Shown here: piece by piece, positions 44,456 to 56,513 of the stretch | Layout: every line of letters starts with the position of its first letter | How positions within the stretch are numbered: position 1 is the first letter of the stretch | Source: Shinisaurus crocodilurus | Taxonomy: Eukaryota > Chordata > Lepidosauria > Squamata > Shinisauridae | NCBI GenBank assembly: GCA_021292165.1 | Contig: CM037877.1 | Location: 129,388,274 to 129,452,273 of the forward strand | Direction: 5' to 3' | Length of the DNA: 64,000 nucleotides | The notes under the pieces: model-generated | What the model was told of the DNA's origin: nothing | Database searches by the model: none | The model's input: only the letters and a program-made list of their open reading frames with translations | Program-made: the position numbers and the translations under genes

Positions 44456-44969
44456 AAGCAACCAGTCTTCTTGGAGTTCTGATCATGGTTTTTTGAAAGG
44501 TTCTTTCAGACTGTTGTTTGGCTGGCTGTCGTCCTTGCCTTTGGCATCTTTTGCTGCTTTAGAGGAACCAGGTGCCATGTCTGCAACAGTGAGAAGAGTC
44601 TTGGGGGCTTGGGGATCTGAGTGATCTTTAGGGTGGAAATATGCTGTGAGTGAATCAGGACATGAGTTGAGACCCCGTTTCATACCCGATGTAATCCCGT
44701 TTTTTAATTAGAGATGTTGAGAGTTAAAGCACAGTTGAGAACATTAGAAGACTGGGTGGGCAGGGGCACTAAAAAATCTAGGTGTCCAGCTTGGTTGCAT
44801 GCTAGCCATGCCCCCAGCATCCTAATGAACTTATGAAATTGAAATTTTTCTGTGGAACAGTAAAACATGGGGGGAAATTGTTTTGGAAATTTTTCCACCC
44901 TACGTCACTGCTGTCTTTTTATGAACCTGTGTTGTTATTAAGATCTGCAAGAGAGAACTGTTGCCCACA

Positions 44970-45290
44970 GAGGCCTATTTGTTGGGCATGTGGGAAAGGT
45001 CTTTCTCCTGTGTCACTACAAATTTTGGAATGTAGTCCCTCCAGAATCACAATTGATCCCCACCCTCTTGGCTTTCAGAAAAAGGTGCCAGGATGTTTTT
45101 CTTTAACCTAGTATTCTATATTATTTTCAGTGTGTTATTGTTTTAATTTTTTATTGGGGGAGTGTTTTCTTGTTTTATTTGCAATTTGTTGTGCACCATC
45201 TTGGTGGCTTTTTAGTAGAAAAAGAAAAAGGTGGTATATAAATATTAATAATAAATAAAATATTTATATAAAATAATAAACAAACGAACA
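44970..45290 (+). mobile_element. L2-type 3' end fragment
   Basis: GGCTTTCAGAAAAAGGTGCC, TTTGTTGTGCACCATCTTGG, GGTGGTATATAAATATTAAT. Typical L2 3' UTR with an AATA tail. Confidence 0.6.
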
Positions 45291-45299
45291 AACAAATAT

Positions 45300-45960
45300 A
45301 ACAATGGCTCTTGGCAATCTAATGTACACCTTCAGTAAAGGGGAAGGGCAATCTTCCAGTCTTCAGGTGGAAGTAAGACCAAGACCTTCTGGTTGGCCTG
45401 GGGCAAAGCTTCACTGATGGCAGACCAATCCTGGAGCAACTGACCAGGGAGCCTGAGTGTCATCTTGTCTTGAATCAACACAACTGGAACTAATTGTGTT
45501 GGATTATTTTTGCTTAGCTTCTCCTTCATCTCTCTCCACTTTTATACCTCCTTCTCTCTTTGTGTAACTTTGTTCCCTGCAACATCTGGGGTTGAGATGC
45601 TGATCCTGAAAGGAAAAGATATATGTAGGATTGTCAGCCAGTCATTCCAGCAGGGCTCCTGTGCCTTGGACCGTGACTTGACATACAACAGGGTAGCAGT
45701 GCAGTGTCTCTTTTGGCACCAGATCCATGTTTGGAATATCTTCCTCTGTTGCATAACTGTCTGTCATGGAGTTTGCAAGGGGACAAGAGCCTTCCTGGAA
45801 CAAGTAGGTTAACAACCCCATGAAGGAGCAGCTGGGAGCTTCCTGGTCACTGCTGCTGATCATTGGTAGGCCTTCCTCCTGGCCTGCACAGAATGGGTTA
45901 TGCGATGGATCCTGTACCTGTGGGAGGGTAGCCTGTGGAGAGCAAGGGGGGGGAGAGTAG
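45300..45960. other. Intron, nothing recognised
   Basis: Short ORFs only; no splice-flanked frame. Confidence 0.35.
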
Positions 45961-45984
45961 CTAGCAATAGTCAGCCACTGAAAG

Positions 45985-46062
45985 TTATAGTCCATGACCC
46001 TGGATGCAGTAGGTGTTTGTGCCTGCTGGTCTATGACCGTAATAAACTGACTGACTGACTGA
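45985..46062 (+). mobile_element. R4-type LINE 3' end with (TGAC)n tail
   Basis: GCCTGCTGGTCTATGACCGT and AATAAACTGACTGACTGACT. The TGCTGGTCT...GACCGTAATAAA end is shared with the R4-like LINE at 11.2 kb, but the tail repeat is CTGA rather than ATTTG. Confidence 0.6.
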
Positions 46063-46910
46063 AGGTGTTTGTGGGAGAATGTGAGAGAAGTGGAAATGAC
46101 AGAGGGGAGAATGGTTGGCTAGCACTCACAATGATTGGAATGGAGTGCCTGGCCTTTGACAACAGAAAGGTTATCTGCATGTGGTCATGTGTGCTTCTGC
46201 TGTGTGCGGGAGCCACTGCTTCCAGCTGTTGCAAGGGGAAAGTGTTAGAGCAATACAGCTCAAACAAGATACAGTATTCACATGTGGCAAAGGGGTGAGG
46301 TGGAGTAGACATGGGAGACAGTTACAGCAGTTGTACTCTGCAACAAGTGTTCCCAGTTCCTTTGAGGAAACTGACATCTCCGGTTATTGGAATGGAATGG
46401 GAGCTGCTTGTGGGTGTTTGTGCCTGTTAGGGTATGGTATCTGTTAGGGTTCTAAGCAGAGAAATGTTAACAATGTGGTCAAGTTTCCATGTGTGTTCTG
46501 GAGACAGGCTGTTTTGTGTGCAAATTGCCTTTCTCCCTGTTCTATGTGTTCTTGTTCTATCAATGGGAAGAAAATGTCCTGTGCCAGCTTTCGGGATTGG
46601 TGTAAAGTTCATCATCTATGGGGGCATTTTTACTGTCTGGAGGAGCATAGGAGTATGGTGTAAGCATTCTCCTCCCCTGTGCTGCCCCCTTTTCCACCTA
46701 TGACTCCATCCTGTTTTAGCTGTTCCAGCATATCGGGGAAGGCAGCAGTGTATCTTGCATTCTGCTATATCCTAAAGTGCCTGAACCAGCAAAATTCTAT
46801 AGGATTGCTGCTCTGTTAATTTCTATAGCATTTTATCATTTTTGTTATTATTTTATCCAAATAAATATTTTAAGTTTAAGTCATAGTACTTTAAGTTAGA
46901 CAGTTAATCA

Positions 46911-47521
46911 TCATCATCATCATCAGGCGATCACTCGTGACCGAGTAAGATTGTCTTCCAGGATAAATGGAGGAAATTCTAAAGAGGATTGTGTAGACTC
47001 TAGCGATGGGTCCGTATGGAGGCCAATTCTAGATCCACACAGCTTCCCACAATGAGGACACAGGTTACCAGATGGAAGATGGTCCTGTAAAGGATTCATT
47101 TGACGTGCTTTTCGCTTAGCACGTTTCTCCCTTCCACCTTGCACTCGGGCTTCTTCAAAGTCCATGGAGCCTTTGTGAAAGGCCAACCTCCAGTTAGATC
47201 GTTCATGGGCCAGAGCTTCCCAGTTTTCAATGTTTATATTGCATTTTTTTAGATTAGCCTTATGAACATCTTTAAACCTCTTCTATTGACCACCGATATT
47301 CCGCTTTCCATCCTTGAGTTGGGAATAAAATAACTGCTTTGGGAGACGGCAGTCAGGCATTCGAACAACATGACTGGTCCACTGAAGTTGGCGTTGAAGG
47401 ATCATTTTTTCAACGCTAGTAGTCTTTGCTTCTTCCAGTACACTGACATTTGTTCGCCTATCTTCCCAAGTAATTCGCAGGATTTTCCGGAGGCAACGTT
47501 GATGAAATCTTTCAAGGAGGT
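46911..47521 (-). mobile_element. Non-LTR retrotransposon (C2H2 finger), copy 4, minus
   Basis: On the minus strand it starts LLERFHQRCLRKILRITWED, continues LQRQLQWTSHVVRMPDCRLP, and ends with CPHCGKLCGSRIGL near 47,040. The (GAT)n tail is at 46,911-46,926. 5'-truncated further than copy 3. Confidence 0.87.
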
Positions 47522-47529
47522 ATATACAC

Positions 47530-48600
47530 ATTGTATGGGAACTATGCTGTATCCCTCTAAGTTATAAATTTCCAGTTATTTATTCATAGATTCCAATCCC
47601 ACCTCTATATTCAGAGGTGGCATATTTAAATTGAGCCAAAGCTGCCTGGAAGAGGGAGCTCCTTTGTTATTCTTTCTCTCACATTTTAGAAACATATATA
47701 CCGTACATACATGCACACTAAAAGGACAAAGGAGTTTTTTAAAAAAAAGGGATGGGAGAGGAGAAAGTAGCCCAGACAAGGCGGGTTTTTAATACAATTA
47801 ATGTCAATATAAAGTTATAGGTTGTATAGTAGGGACAAGCCGTTAAAGGCATCTATGAAATTTTAGCCTTTCTTTGGCAAAACCAACAGCCACTTCTCAG
47901 AAGGTTATGAAGGCAAACCAATGTTCAAAGTAAGTTTCAGAGAGAGAGCTTTCAAAAACATTTCCTTAGAATGAGTCCAGGGAGTCAATGCACTCCCACT
48001 CCAGTTGGAGGAACAAGCAACTCCACTGAGTAAGCTGTCTTAAAGTGGATCCAGGTTTTTAGTTTCCTAAAATGGATGTGTTACACAGTATTCTTTAGAA
48101 CCTCCAGCTGTACTAATTCCAGCAACTTAATCAAATATTAGCACTCTCCTTTGACAGTGTTTCAATGGAATATGTCTTAATTCCAGAACACACTATATCT
48201 ACATCTCCATTTCTGTTCGTTTTGTGGTAAAGTATATTGAAATTTGTCTGTGATGGAAGAGATAGGCAGGATTGTAGCTAGAGACATAAAACAATAGTAG
48301 ACTATCTTAGTAATGATTTAATACATTGGGTATTGCTGCCCCAAGATGCACCCCATATTTTTGAAATGACACTGCTGGGAAGAATGCTGTTTTGCTCCAC
48401 ACCCAGAAAATTGTGGATGTGGAGGGGGGTTGGCTCCTGTTTATTCCCAATACCCCTCCATTTTCAAGGCATAAGTTTTCCTCAGAGAACTTCCATCGTA
48501 TCTTTAACTCTTAACTCCTAAATCCCAACATGAATGTTAAGGAAACAAATTGTAATGAGCTCCTTCTCCTAGAAGCTCTATGACCTTCTTTAGGTCTTCC
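47530..48600. other. Intron, nothing recognised
   Basis: AT-rich DNA without named repeats or exon-like frames. Confidence 0.4.
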
Positions 48601-48859
48601 CAAGAAGCAGGATGAGACTTTTACCTCAGGTGGCATATTGGGTGGGGTAGCACTTCTCACCCCCTTCTACTGCCAGAAGGGCTGCCCTCTGCCACCGACC
48701 ACAGTTTTTTGGTTGGCTGTGGTCGTTGCTGCCACCTGACAACCACGGAGTGTAGCTGCCACTGGCTGAGCCTTGAAGAAGGGCACCTTTGAGTCGGCAG
48801 GTGGCTACTCCAGAGAGAGCAGGAAAGGAGCTGGCACAGCTTGCTGCAGTGGCTGGTGA

Positions 48860-49265
48860 CCCCTGTCTGAGGAGTCCTTCCTCAGAGTGAGGCATTGGGT
48901 GGGTGCTCCACAGAATTCCACTGATGGTGTTCTTGCAGGAAAGCAACCAGCAGGGCTCTCGGGAGCACCTGTACAATGCCTTGCTCTGAGGTAGGACTCC
49001 TCATACAGAGGCATCAGGCTGGTGCTCTGGAGAGCCCCACCATTCACATTCTTGCTTCAGCAAAGAAGCCAGCACAGGGCTCTCCTGAGACCCTACCAGG
49101 CCCGAGTAATGCCTTGCTATGAAGGGTCCTTCCTCAGAATGTGGCATTGTGGGCAAGGTGGCCCTAGAGACTGCCTTATACCACAATGGGGAGACTACCT
49201 GTGGCCACCTTGCCTACAATACTTTGCTCTGAGAAAGGACCCCTGACAGTGAGGGCACTGATTGG
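48860..49265. repeat. Degenerate tandem repeat, about 120-130 bp unit
   Basis: CCTTCCTCAGAGTGAGGCAT (48,876), GACTCCTCATACAGAGGCAT (48,997), CCTTCCTCAGAATGTGGCAT (49,127) and ACCCCTGACAGTGAGGGCAC (49,240) recur at about 120-bp spacing, with AGCAGGGCTCTC/CACAGGGCTCTC in between. The surrounding CCACCTCAGG motifs (48,625 and 49,350) suggest it lies within a DNA transposon. Confidence 0.6.
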
Positions 49266-49931
49266 CAATATTGCCTGCAATGCTGCTACTGACACAGCAG
49301 CTAAAAGAAAAAATGGAGAGAGGAAAGGAAGGCAGCAGTGGTGTGTCCTGCCACCTCAGGCAACAGGACATCTTTCACTGGCGCTGGAACCAAAGGTTCC
49401 AAAGTTTCTCTAAAGATTCACTTTTGCCCCAAGGCAGGCAGGCAACAGGCAGTCAGGATAGATGTCTGGGTGAAACAAATACAGACTTGTTTCTGTGGAG
49501 GGCTGCTGCTTTCCCAGAGTTTCCCAGAGGCATCTGGCTGACTACTGATAGAAATGGAGTGCTGAACTAGATGGATTTTTCATTTATTTCAGGGGTAGAT
49601 TGGAATCTACTGGTAGATTGCCGGGCAGCTTTGGTTTCTGACTCTCAATTGCATAAGAACAGCAATAGCAAAAAGATTCTTGGGGCTCTGCATAGGCTGC
49701 TGAAGGAAAGCAGGAGTGGATTTTTATGTGAAAAGACTGTGAACTCAGTTCTTATACTAAAAACAAATCTCTGTGGTGAACATGTGTTCCTTAATTTGTA
49801 AGTGTATGTTCACCTATTTCAACCAGTATTTTGCACCTGGCTTTGGTTGGTGGACCTCAGAGTTCTAATAAATAAATAAATAATAGATCCAGCAAGCCTG
49901 AAATCTACCTACTTCTGACCTAAGTGAACAG

Positions 49932-50100
49932 GCCTGTGGCTCACGCTGGCTCAGCTTGTCTGAGCGTGGAAAGCTAAGCAGGGTCAGGCCTGGTTATTGC
50001 TTGGATGGGAGACCCCTCCTCTAGTTTCCTGCATTGAGCAGGGGGTTGGACTCGATGGCCTCATAGGCCCCTTCCAACTCTATGATCTATGAATCTATGA
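49932..50100 (+). mobile_element. 5S-rRNA-derived SINE with CR1-like tail, copy 2
   Basis: GCCTGTGGCTCACGCTGGC, AAAGCTAAGCAGGGTCAGGC and CTTGGATGGGAGACC, then the tail GCATTGAGCAGGGGGTTGGA and ATCTATGA repeats. The fusion point after GGGAGACCCCTCC is identical to copy 1, so the fused unit itself was amplified. Confidence 0.92.
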
Positions 50101-50871
50101 TACAAAAAGACTATTCATATGTTCTTGTCTTAGTATAGGACAAATAGCTGGAGATAAGAGAGCTTTTAATGGTTTAAGAAGCATGTCCAAGAAACAGAAG
50201 TTTTCTTTCCTCCCCCTACCTTTTTAAAATTAAATTAAGAGCATGCTTCTCAGATAAACAACCAAAAAAAGGTCTTATTTAATGTATTTCCATTAAGTTC
50301 CCCACCTAAGAGACAGAAAGTAGTTTTAAAGAGATGGGATGGAATTGGATGCTTAGCTTAGATCCCTTATTTTCCCCATGACATTCAAGCCAAAGTAGTC
50401 CTATCTTTCAATTTAAAAACATTTAAGCCTTCCTGAGACAAAAGCCCCATTGCCTGCCCCCTTTTGAGGCTTCCTGTGAGAAGTAGGAAGTCCCCAGTCC
50501 TCCCCAAAGGAAAACACACAACCTCAGCTGAACTGTGCTGAGCTGAGCCTCAGTTTGTGAGGCAAGAGGAAGCAGACAAGCAAGCCAAGAAGTGCTTTGC
50601 TGCAATGGGGCACACACTTCTTATCTCCTGCTGCTTTCACTGAACTGAATGTAAAGGGATAGTATACCGTATTTAAATATTTTAGCAATCGTTTTTAGGT
50701 CACTTAAGCAGATAATCTCAATCATTAAAGAGAGCAAATGTGAAAGTAATTCCTGTTTTGGAAAATGAACCATTTGCAAACATAGCCATGCTGTTTTGAT
50801 CTTGTATTTTCTCTTTTGTTTTGGAAAAGCAATGGTGTCTTACGAGCTCTATTCTCTTTCCTGTTTGTTAG

Positions 50872-50903
50872 GTCTGCCTAACCACGGACAAACCAGACAA
50901 ATG
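50872..50903 (+). CDS. MTA1: MTA1 micro-exon: GLPNHGQTRQM
   Basis: This 32-bp exon lies between TTTGTTAG and the donor GTAAGA. It completes Gly with GT and encodes LPNHGQTRQM, matching LANHGQARHM in human MTA1 (recalled). It ends in phase 0. Its small size and its place between two 11-kb introns make it a candidate for regulated inclusion (inference). Skipping this exon alone would break the frame of the next one. Confidence 0.88.
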
Positions 50904-50909
50904 GTAAGA

Positions 50910-52430
50910 GAATGTTCATTAAAAAAAAAAAAAAAAGGAATACAGTAAACACCACCATTCCAAACTCAAAGGCATAGTTTCTTCTGCGGGTGCTTTTCTT
51001 GGCTATTACTGCAATTTTTACTTGGCTCTGTCTATTAAAATAAACAAGGAATAAAGCAAAAAGGTACAATAAAGATGATCACCACCTTATATTTAAAGTA
51101 GATCAGTATCTCTTTATTCAGACTTTTTAAAAAATGGCTGCTGATTATGATAATCATAGCAAAGTCATGAAATACATGTTAGGCAGAAATGTGTTTTCAC
51201 TAAAGAAGAAAGTATTGGTTGTATCCAATGGTGTCATTCCACCAGCGGGAGAATTTCCCCCTTCTCCCTGCAGCCCCCAGATCTGCTCCATGGGGTTGTT
51301 GGGGGTGCCTCCAGAGCAGATTTGGGGTATGTGTGGGTGGCTATAGGGGGAGAAGAGGATGAAGAAGGACTAGCATGTGTGCAGAGCTCTGCTTGCATGA
51401 GTGTTGGATCCAACCCTATGTCATAAGGAGTCTATGTGTGTAAATGTGGCATTTTATTTTTAACAAAGCTGGGATTAGCACTTAGTAGAAAGAATTGGGA
51501 AAAGTTTTACTTTTATAGTCTTATGTTTTTGCTGAGTGATGCTATCAGAGGATGGAAGCAATTTGCCAGTCTAATAGGTCTGATGTGAAACACATGAATG
51601 TAGGAGGGAATATTTTTTCCATCCAGAATAATAACATTGGGCTTTTGTGCCACCTACATAATGTGTAGGTTTTCATAGAGCATGTGCAGAGCCTTTGTTT
51701 AAAGGAGCATGTCGATGTCACCATGAATCTTTGAGCAAAACGTCTCCTTATGGTATTTCTTTGAAGGAAACTTCCCTGGTGAGTAAAATAACAATAGCTA
51801 CAGTATTTTGAGTGATTTCTGCCTAGAATTTTGAATAGCAGCTACTAGAAAAGATTATCCGGTGTGTTGCTAAATATTTCTGGATATCATGTAAGTGATT
51901 TACAGTCTGGATATTATATATGTCATGTGAGTTGTAGCAATGAGGCAGTCAGTCCTTTTTCTTCCTTCTTTTTTTGAAACTGGTATAAAGTGGCTGCCTG
52001 AGTGGTTTGTGAGTCTCTTGAGGAGACTGGCTACTTACTGATGTCTGCTATGTAAATCAGCTTGCAGTTCCACAAAGAAACTGTCATGCAATAGCCTCAC
52101 TGTCTTTAGCTGAAATGAAGGGCAAGGAAGCATGTCTTATTCTGCTTCCTAAGGAAATGTTCTTCTGAGGGAGGGACGGAGGGATAGATCTAGGTTTTAC
52201 AATGTGCTTTTACCAAGATTGCTATACTGATATGGAGAAGCACCAGGTATAAGACATACCATTAAAATTTTAATGGTGTTTTTCTTCACAGTAATTCTTC
52301 ACACTGGATTCTTCACAAAGTTAATCTAATTTGACCTTATGAATGATAACCAGAATAATTTTGCAAAATATAGTTCCAGACTTTGTTCACTAATCACAAA
52401 ACTAAAAACATCTCAATCTGTATCAGTACA
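50910..52430. other. Intron, nothing recognised
   Basis: A poly-A run at 50,920-50,936 may be the tail of an old insertion. No further support for features. Confidence 0.35.
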
Positions 52431-52434
52431 AAGA

Positions 52435-52486
<52 letters not shown>

Positions 52487-52490
52487 TATT
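52435..52490. repeat. (TTA)n microsatellite
   Basis: About 17 TTA units. The poly-Leu ORF is an artefact. Confidence 0.95.
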
Positions 52491-52600
52491 CCATTTGTGT
52501 ACCGCCTAATAGCCGAAGCTCTCTGGGCAGTTTACAACAATTATAAAAATACAATTTTACAATAAAATACAGTATAAAAATAATTAAATAAATACAAACA
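52491..52600 (-). mobile_element. L2-type 3' end, minus
   Basis: CCATTTGTGTACCGCCTAAT and AGCTCTCTGGGCAGTTTACA are the reverse of an L2-clade 3' end; the TTA array is its expanded tail. Confidence 0.6.
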
Positions 52601-52740
52601 ATAAAAACATCAAAAAAATTTACAGAAACATTTTGAAAACACTTTTAAAATTACTTAAATAGCTAAGACAGATGTAAAAAATAGACAATAAAAAGATATT
52701 CTAAATTCTATATTCTAAATAAATAAATAAATCTTGTGAC

Positions 52741-54680
52741 ATTCATTGTTTGTTAAAAGAGAGTGATTATATGAATATTAAGAATTATATTAAAAAGCCA
52801 GTAACCAGAGTTCTACTGCAATATAGCATCACATTAAAAAAAAAGAGAGAGAGAGAAATCAGAGTAGAGATATACAGATAGCAGGCCAGCTCAGTTCTCA
52901 GTGTTTCCCATTGAGTTCTATAGGACGCAAACTGAGGCAGAAGTTGTGAGTGAGAAAAACCTGACCATACTACACACTGGGATGTCCAACATTGGGATGA
53001 CCAAATAGCAAGGGATATTCAGCCACATCAGAAGTGTATCAGTCGATTAGAAGAATAAGGAGTATTGATGTATATTTTCTTGAAAAGTACACTTCCAATA
53101 ATTGATAAACAAAATGCATTTTTCAACAAATTTTTCTGATCATTCCTTCTTTTCATTTTTTATATCTGTTTACACATGTGAGCAATTAACCAAATTTTAG
53201 TAAACCATTTTAACATTTGGAAGTTTTTCTTCTACCTGCTACACAAGTTCTGGCAGCTGTTAAAGACGTGACCAGTATCTTTAGTTAAAATCAGATCTTT
53301 TACATAGCCAAGCAATGCAATCTTGAGGTTATAAGGTATTACATAACCAGTAATATCTTTACTTTTTACCTAAAACTTCCAATATATCAGCTGCTCTAGC
53401 CTGACATCTCCAACATAAATCACCCTGAGGATTGTAGATGTGTTTTAATTATCAAGATGGTTAAATACCACCTGAACTGTAGTTCCTAAAAGCTTTCTCT
53501 AAGAGAAATATTAAGTTCTTTATTTTATTTCTCCATAACTATATAGTAGCCCAGCCACAATGTCATGTTTTATTTGTACCAATGTTGGTGTGTTAAAAGC
53601 AGGCACGCATAGCAGATCAATTGTACACAGGGTGACAAAGATGTGGGTGAAAGCCACCCTTGAAGACCATTTTCAAGGTCACATGTCACTGCACAGCATG
53701 GGTCAGTCTACTTTCAGGAAAACTGTCACAGCTTTGAAAGTAATAAACTGATTTGGACATATACACCAAAATGAAAGTAAGTACAGTCTCTCACACCTGT
53801 TGATTACTCAAAATAACTCTGACACAAGTTATAAGGTTCTAACTCAGCATTCCTCAGTGGTTCTGGGGTGAGGCAGTCTATATGTTTGGGAAGTCTCTCC
53901 AGGGCAAGAATAAGAAATGACACTGAGGGGAGGGGCTTCCCTTCAGCTCCCAGGCCAGCCCTGTCTGGCCAGCAGGCAGCAGGCTTCTGATATGGCTCAT
54001 AGCTGAGCCCTTGCAGCATCATTTGAATTGTACTTCAGCAACTTATTAATTTGTGGGAAAGATCCTCCCTTTCAGGTAGAGGCTTGGGCCATGCTTGGTT
54101 GTGCTCCAATCCCCAAAGTCTGAGGAAAAGAGTGCCGCTCAGGAGAGAAGAGCATTCCTGAGGAGAGAGGGCTTGCAACTCCTGGCACAGTTTCCTTAGC
54201 TTGGCTTCTGCTCCTCTCATACACAGCAGGCAAGCAGCCCGTGCCAAACCAAAAGAGATTGGTGAGCAGCACTGCTATTTGGGCTGCTCCAGTCCAGGCT
54301 GCCTTTTTTCCCACTCAGTGAGGCAGAGTAGGCATCTGGGAAGAGGATGACCAATTTCAGTCCTTCCTCCCCTGAGCACCTCTCCACGTACAAGTGTGGA
54401 AAGAGCCCAAGAACAGTACTAAGTGTGGTAAAACAGTACTATTGGTGACTTGAAGGTTAATATTTGGAGGAGGGACAGGAGGAGGAGGCGGGGGCAGCAG
54501 CAGCAGCTTATGATGGTGCTTAAGATGGCTGTTTGAGTTAACTGTAATGAGAGGCTGTGGGCCTCAGTTGTGTTTACATCTAGATTAAGCAGCTGGTTTT
54601 CTTCCTAAGAAGCTGGCATCTCTCCTTTCATGGGAGGAAGCTACAGAACACCCCTGAAACCCCATTGCACTCAGCATTTT
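52741..54680. other. Intron, nothing recognised
   Basis: No splice-flanked frames and no repeat that I can name. Confidence 0.35.
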
Positions 54681-54689
54681 ATGTAGTGG

Positions 54690-54970
54690 AATGGAAGCTC
54701 TCTCTCCATATTCTCTTGAGAGAAAGCAGCTACCTCTTCCCTCCCCCTTATGATGTACCGGGATGAATTGTGACAAAGCACAAAGGACTGCACTGAGGCC
54801 CAGCAGTTCCGGTAGGAACAGAATGGAAAGGAGGGCAACTCTGTCTCTTGTCCTCTCCTGAAAGAGCAGCTACCTCTCCTCTTCCCCTCATGAGGCACTG
54901 GATTGGAGTGTGGTAGGGGCCCACTGGCAGCACTGAGGGCTGGCCATTGAGGTAGGCCAAAATGAAGAGG
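54690..54970. repeat. Degenerate tandem duplication, about 140 bp
   Basis: GAAAGCAGCTACCTCTTCCC (54,722) and GAAAGAGCAGCTACCTCTCC (54,860) begin two similar blocks that each continue with a CATGA/TATGATG and a CACTGAGG/GCACTGAGG motif. Confidence 0.45.
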
Positions 54971-55554
54971 GATGGTGGCTCCCAGGCTCCCTTCCTCTCT
55001 CAACTGCCCTCCTCCACGCTATGAGAGATCAGCACAAGTATTGCCACCTATGTAGGAGCTGAAGTGAAGCACAAGTTGGAAATAGACTCTTTTTATACGG
55101 GATATTTGTGTACAATCCAGCCTCCCAACAGGGTTGGGCAGTATCTTCTTCCCCTGAAGATAGGCCTTTTTGTGCATTAATCTCTTGGGAAACAGTGGAC
55201 AATTCAGGAGCCTGGAGAATTCCTGAATTTTAGATCAAATATAGATCTGACAAAAGGAAAGCGGACAAAGCAGACTCTGAGAAACGTTCTGCTCATTTGT
55301 CTTCAGAGAATAGCATGTTCTCAGACCCAGGAATTGTTCATGGGGAAACAAGTTTGATTAGATTTGGAGTAAAATTAGTAAGAGCTTAGAACTAGAATTA
55401 AGGGAACTAGTCACCATTCCCAACATTCTAGCAATACCTACCATCTCCTCCACCACACACCAAAACAACAACAAAACCTAGTTGAAAAACTGATTTTTGG
55501 CTGAGTAGCAGATTCCCCACTATGCTCCCCAGTAGCAAGTCTAGCCTGACACTG

Positions 55555-55720
55555 CCATAATACCCTCCAACATTTCACTGATGAAAATAGGGACACACAT
55601 GTGAATTTGTAAGAGGTATGGGGTTAAGCAACATGAAGGTGTGATCAATAGGGCGTGGCCAGGCAACATGAGGGCGTGGCCAAGGGTATGGCCAGGCAAC
55701 CAAAGGGCACGGTCAAGTAC
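55555..55720. repeat. Interspersed repeat with short GGGCGTGGCCA repeats
   Basis: ACCCTCCAACATTTCACTGA and ATGAAAATAGGGACAC resemble a common vertebrate DNA-transposon end. GGGCGTGGCCAGGCAACATG recurs in variants three to four times. Confidence 0.4.
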
Positions 55721-55851
55721 AAAAGTTATTGGAAGAAACACACAAAACTGCAGTATTGTAAGCACAGAAATCTTTGAATTTATGTATTGCATTTAGGGAA
55801 GCCTGAGGGGAAAAGAAACCCCCAAATCAATAAATACAGCTAACTATATGT

Positions 55852-55872
55852 GTGTGTATACACACACACACA
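55852..55872. repeat. (TG)n/(CA)n short microsatellite
   Basis: A TG run passes into a CA run through TATA, giving a small palindrome. Confidence 0.7.
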
Positions 55873-55888
55873 ACATTAACACTAAGTA

Positions 55889-56150
55889 CAGTAATACCTT
55901 GTATTGCAAGCATAATTCATTCTGGAACCGTGCTTGTAATCCAAAACACTCTTATATCAAAGCGAGTCTCTGGCGGGCGTGAGCGGGGCCGATTTCGGCC
56001 TGCTACGCCCACTCGAGGCGAGCGGTTACATCCCTACGACTACTTGTCTTGCAAGACCTTGCTTGTTTATCAAGTCAAAAATTTAAAAATTTTTTGCTTG
56101 TCTTGCAAAACGCTCTCAGACCAAGTTACTTGCAGTCCAAGGTATTACTG
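55889..56150 (-). mobile_element. TA-flanked MITE (Tigger/pogo-like), copy 3, inverted
   Basis: CAGTAATACCTTGTATTGC to CCAAGGTATTACTG between TA dinucleotides, 262 bp. The interior is in the opposite orientation to copy 1 (CTCTGGCGGGCGTGAGC against its complement). Confidence 0.83.
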
Positions 56151-56513
56151 TACAACATTATTATAAAAATAAACATTATTATAAAATAAATAAATAAATA
56201 CAACATGGGTGAAAAGTCTTCATTACAAACAGCCATGAAACCATGACTCTCCTCCCTCTCAGGGTTTGGATCTCAAAATTGAAAATTGAAAACCTTGACT
56301 GGTGCTGAACCCTCGGTATTTTTCTTTGCTCTCCTGTATCCTGTACTCAGGCCTTCAAACCTCACTCTACTGTTTGAAGTACTACTTTCTTTCTGATGCT
56401 AGATCTATATGTTCCTTTTCTGAGCCTCATGTTCTGCCTCTCCCTAAATTTAGTATTGCTCTAAAGAAACTGGTTAATTAAAAGTGATCCTCAGTGTGTA
56501 TTCACTTAAGATC

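Noticed and set aside
53560..53751. 63-aa ORF in AT-rich intron
   Set aside because: No motif, no splice sites, no ribosomal context; random length.
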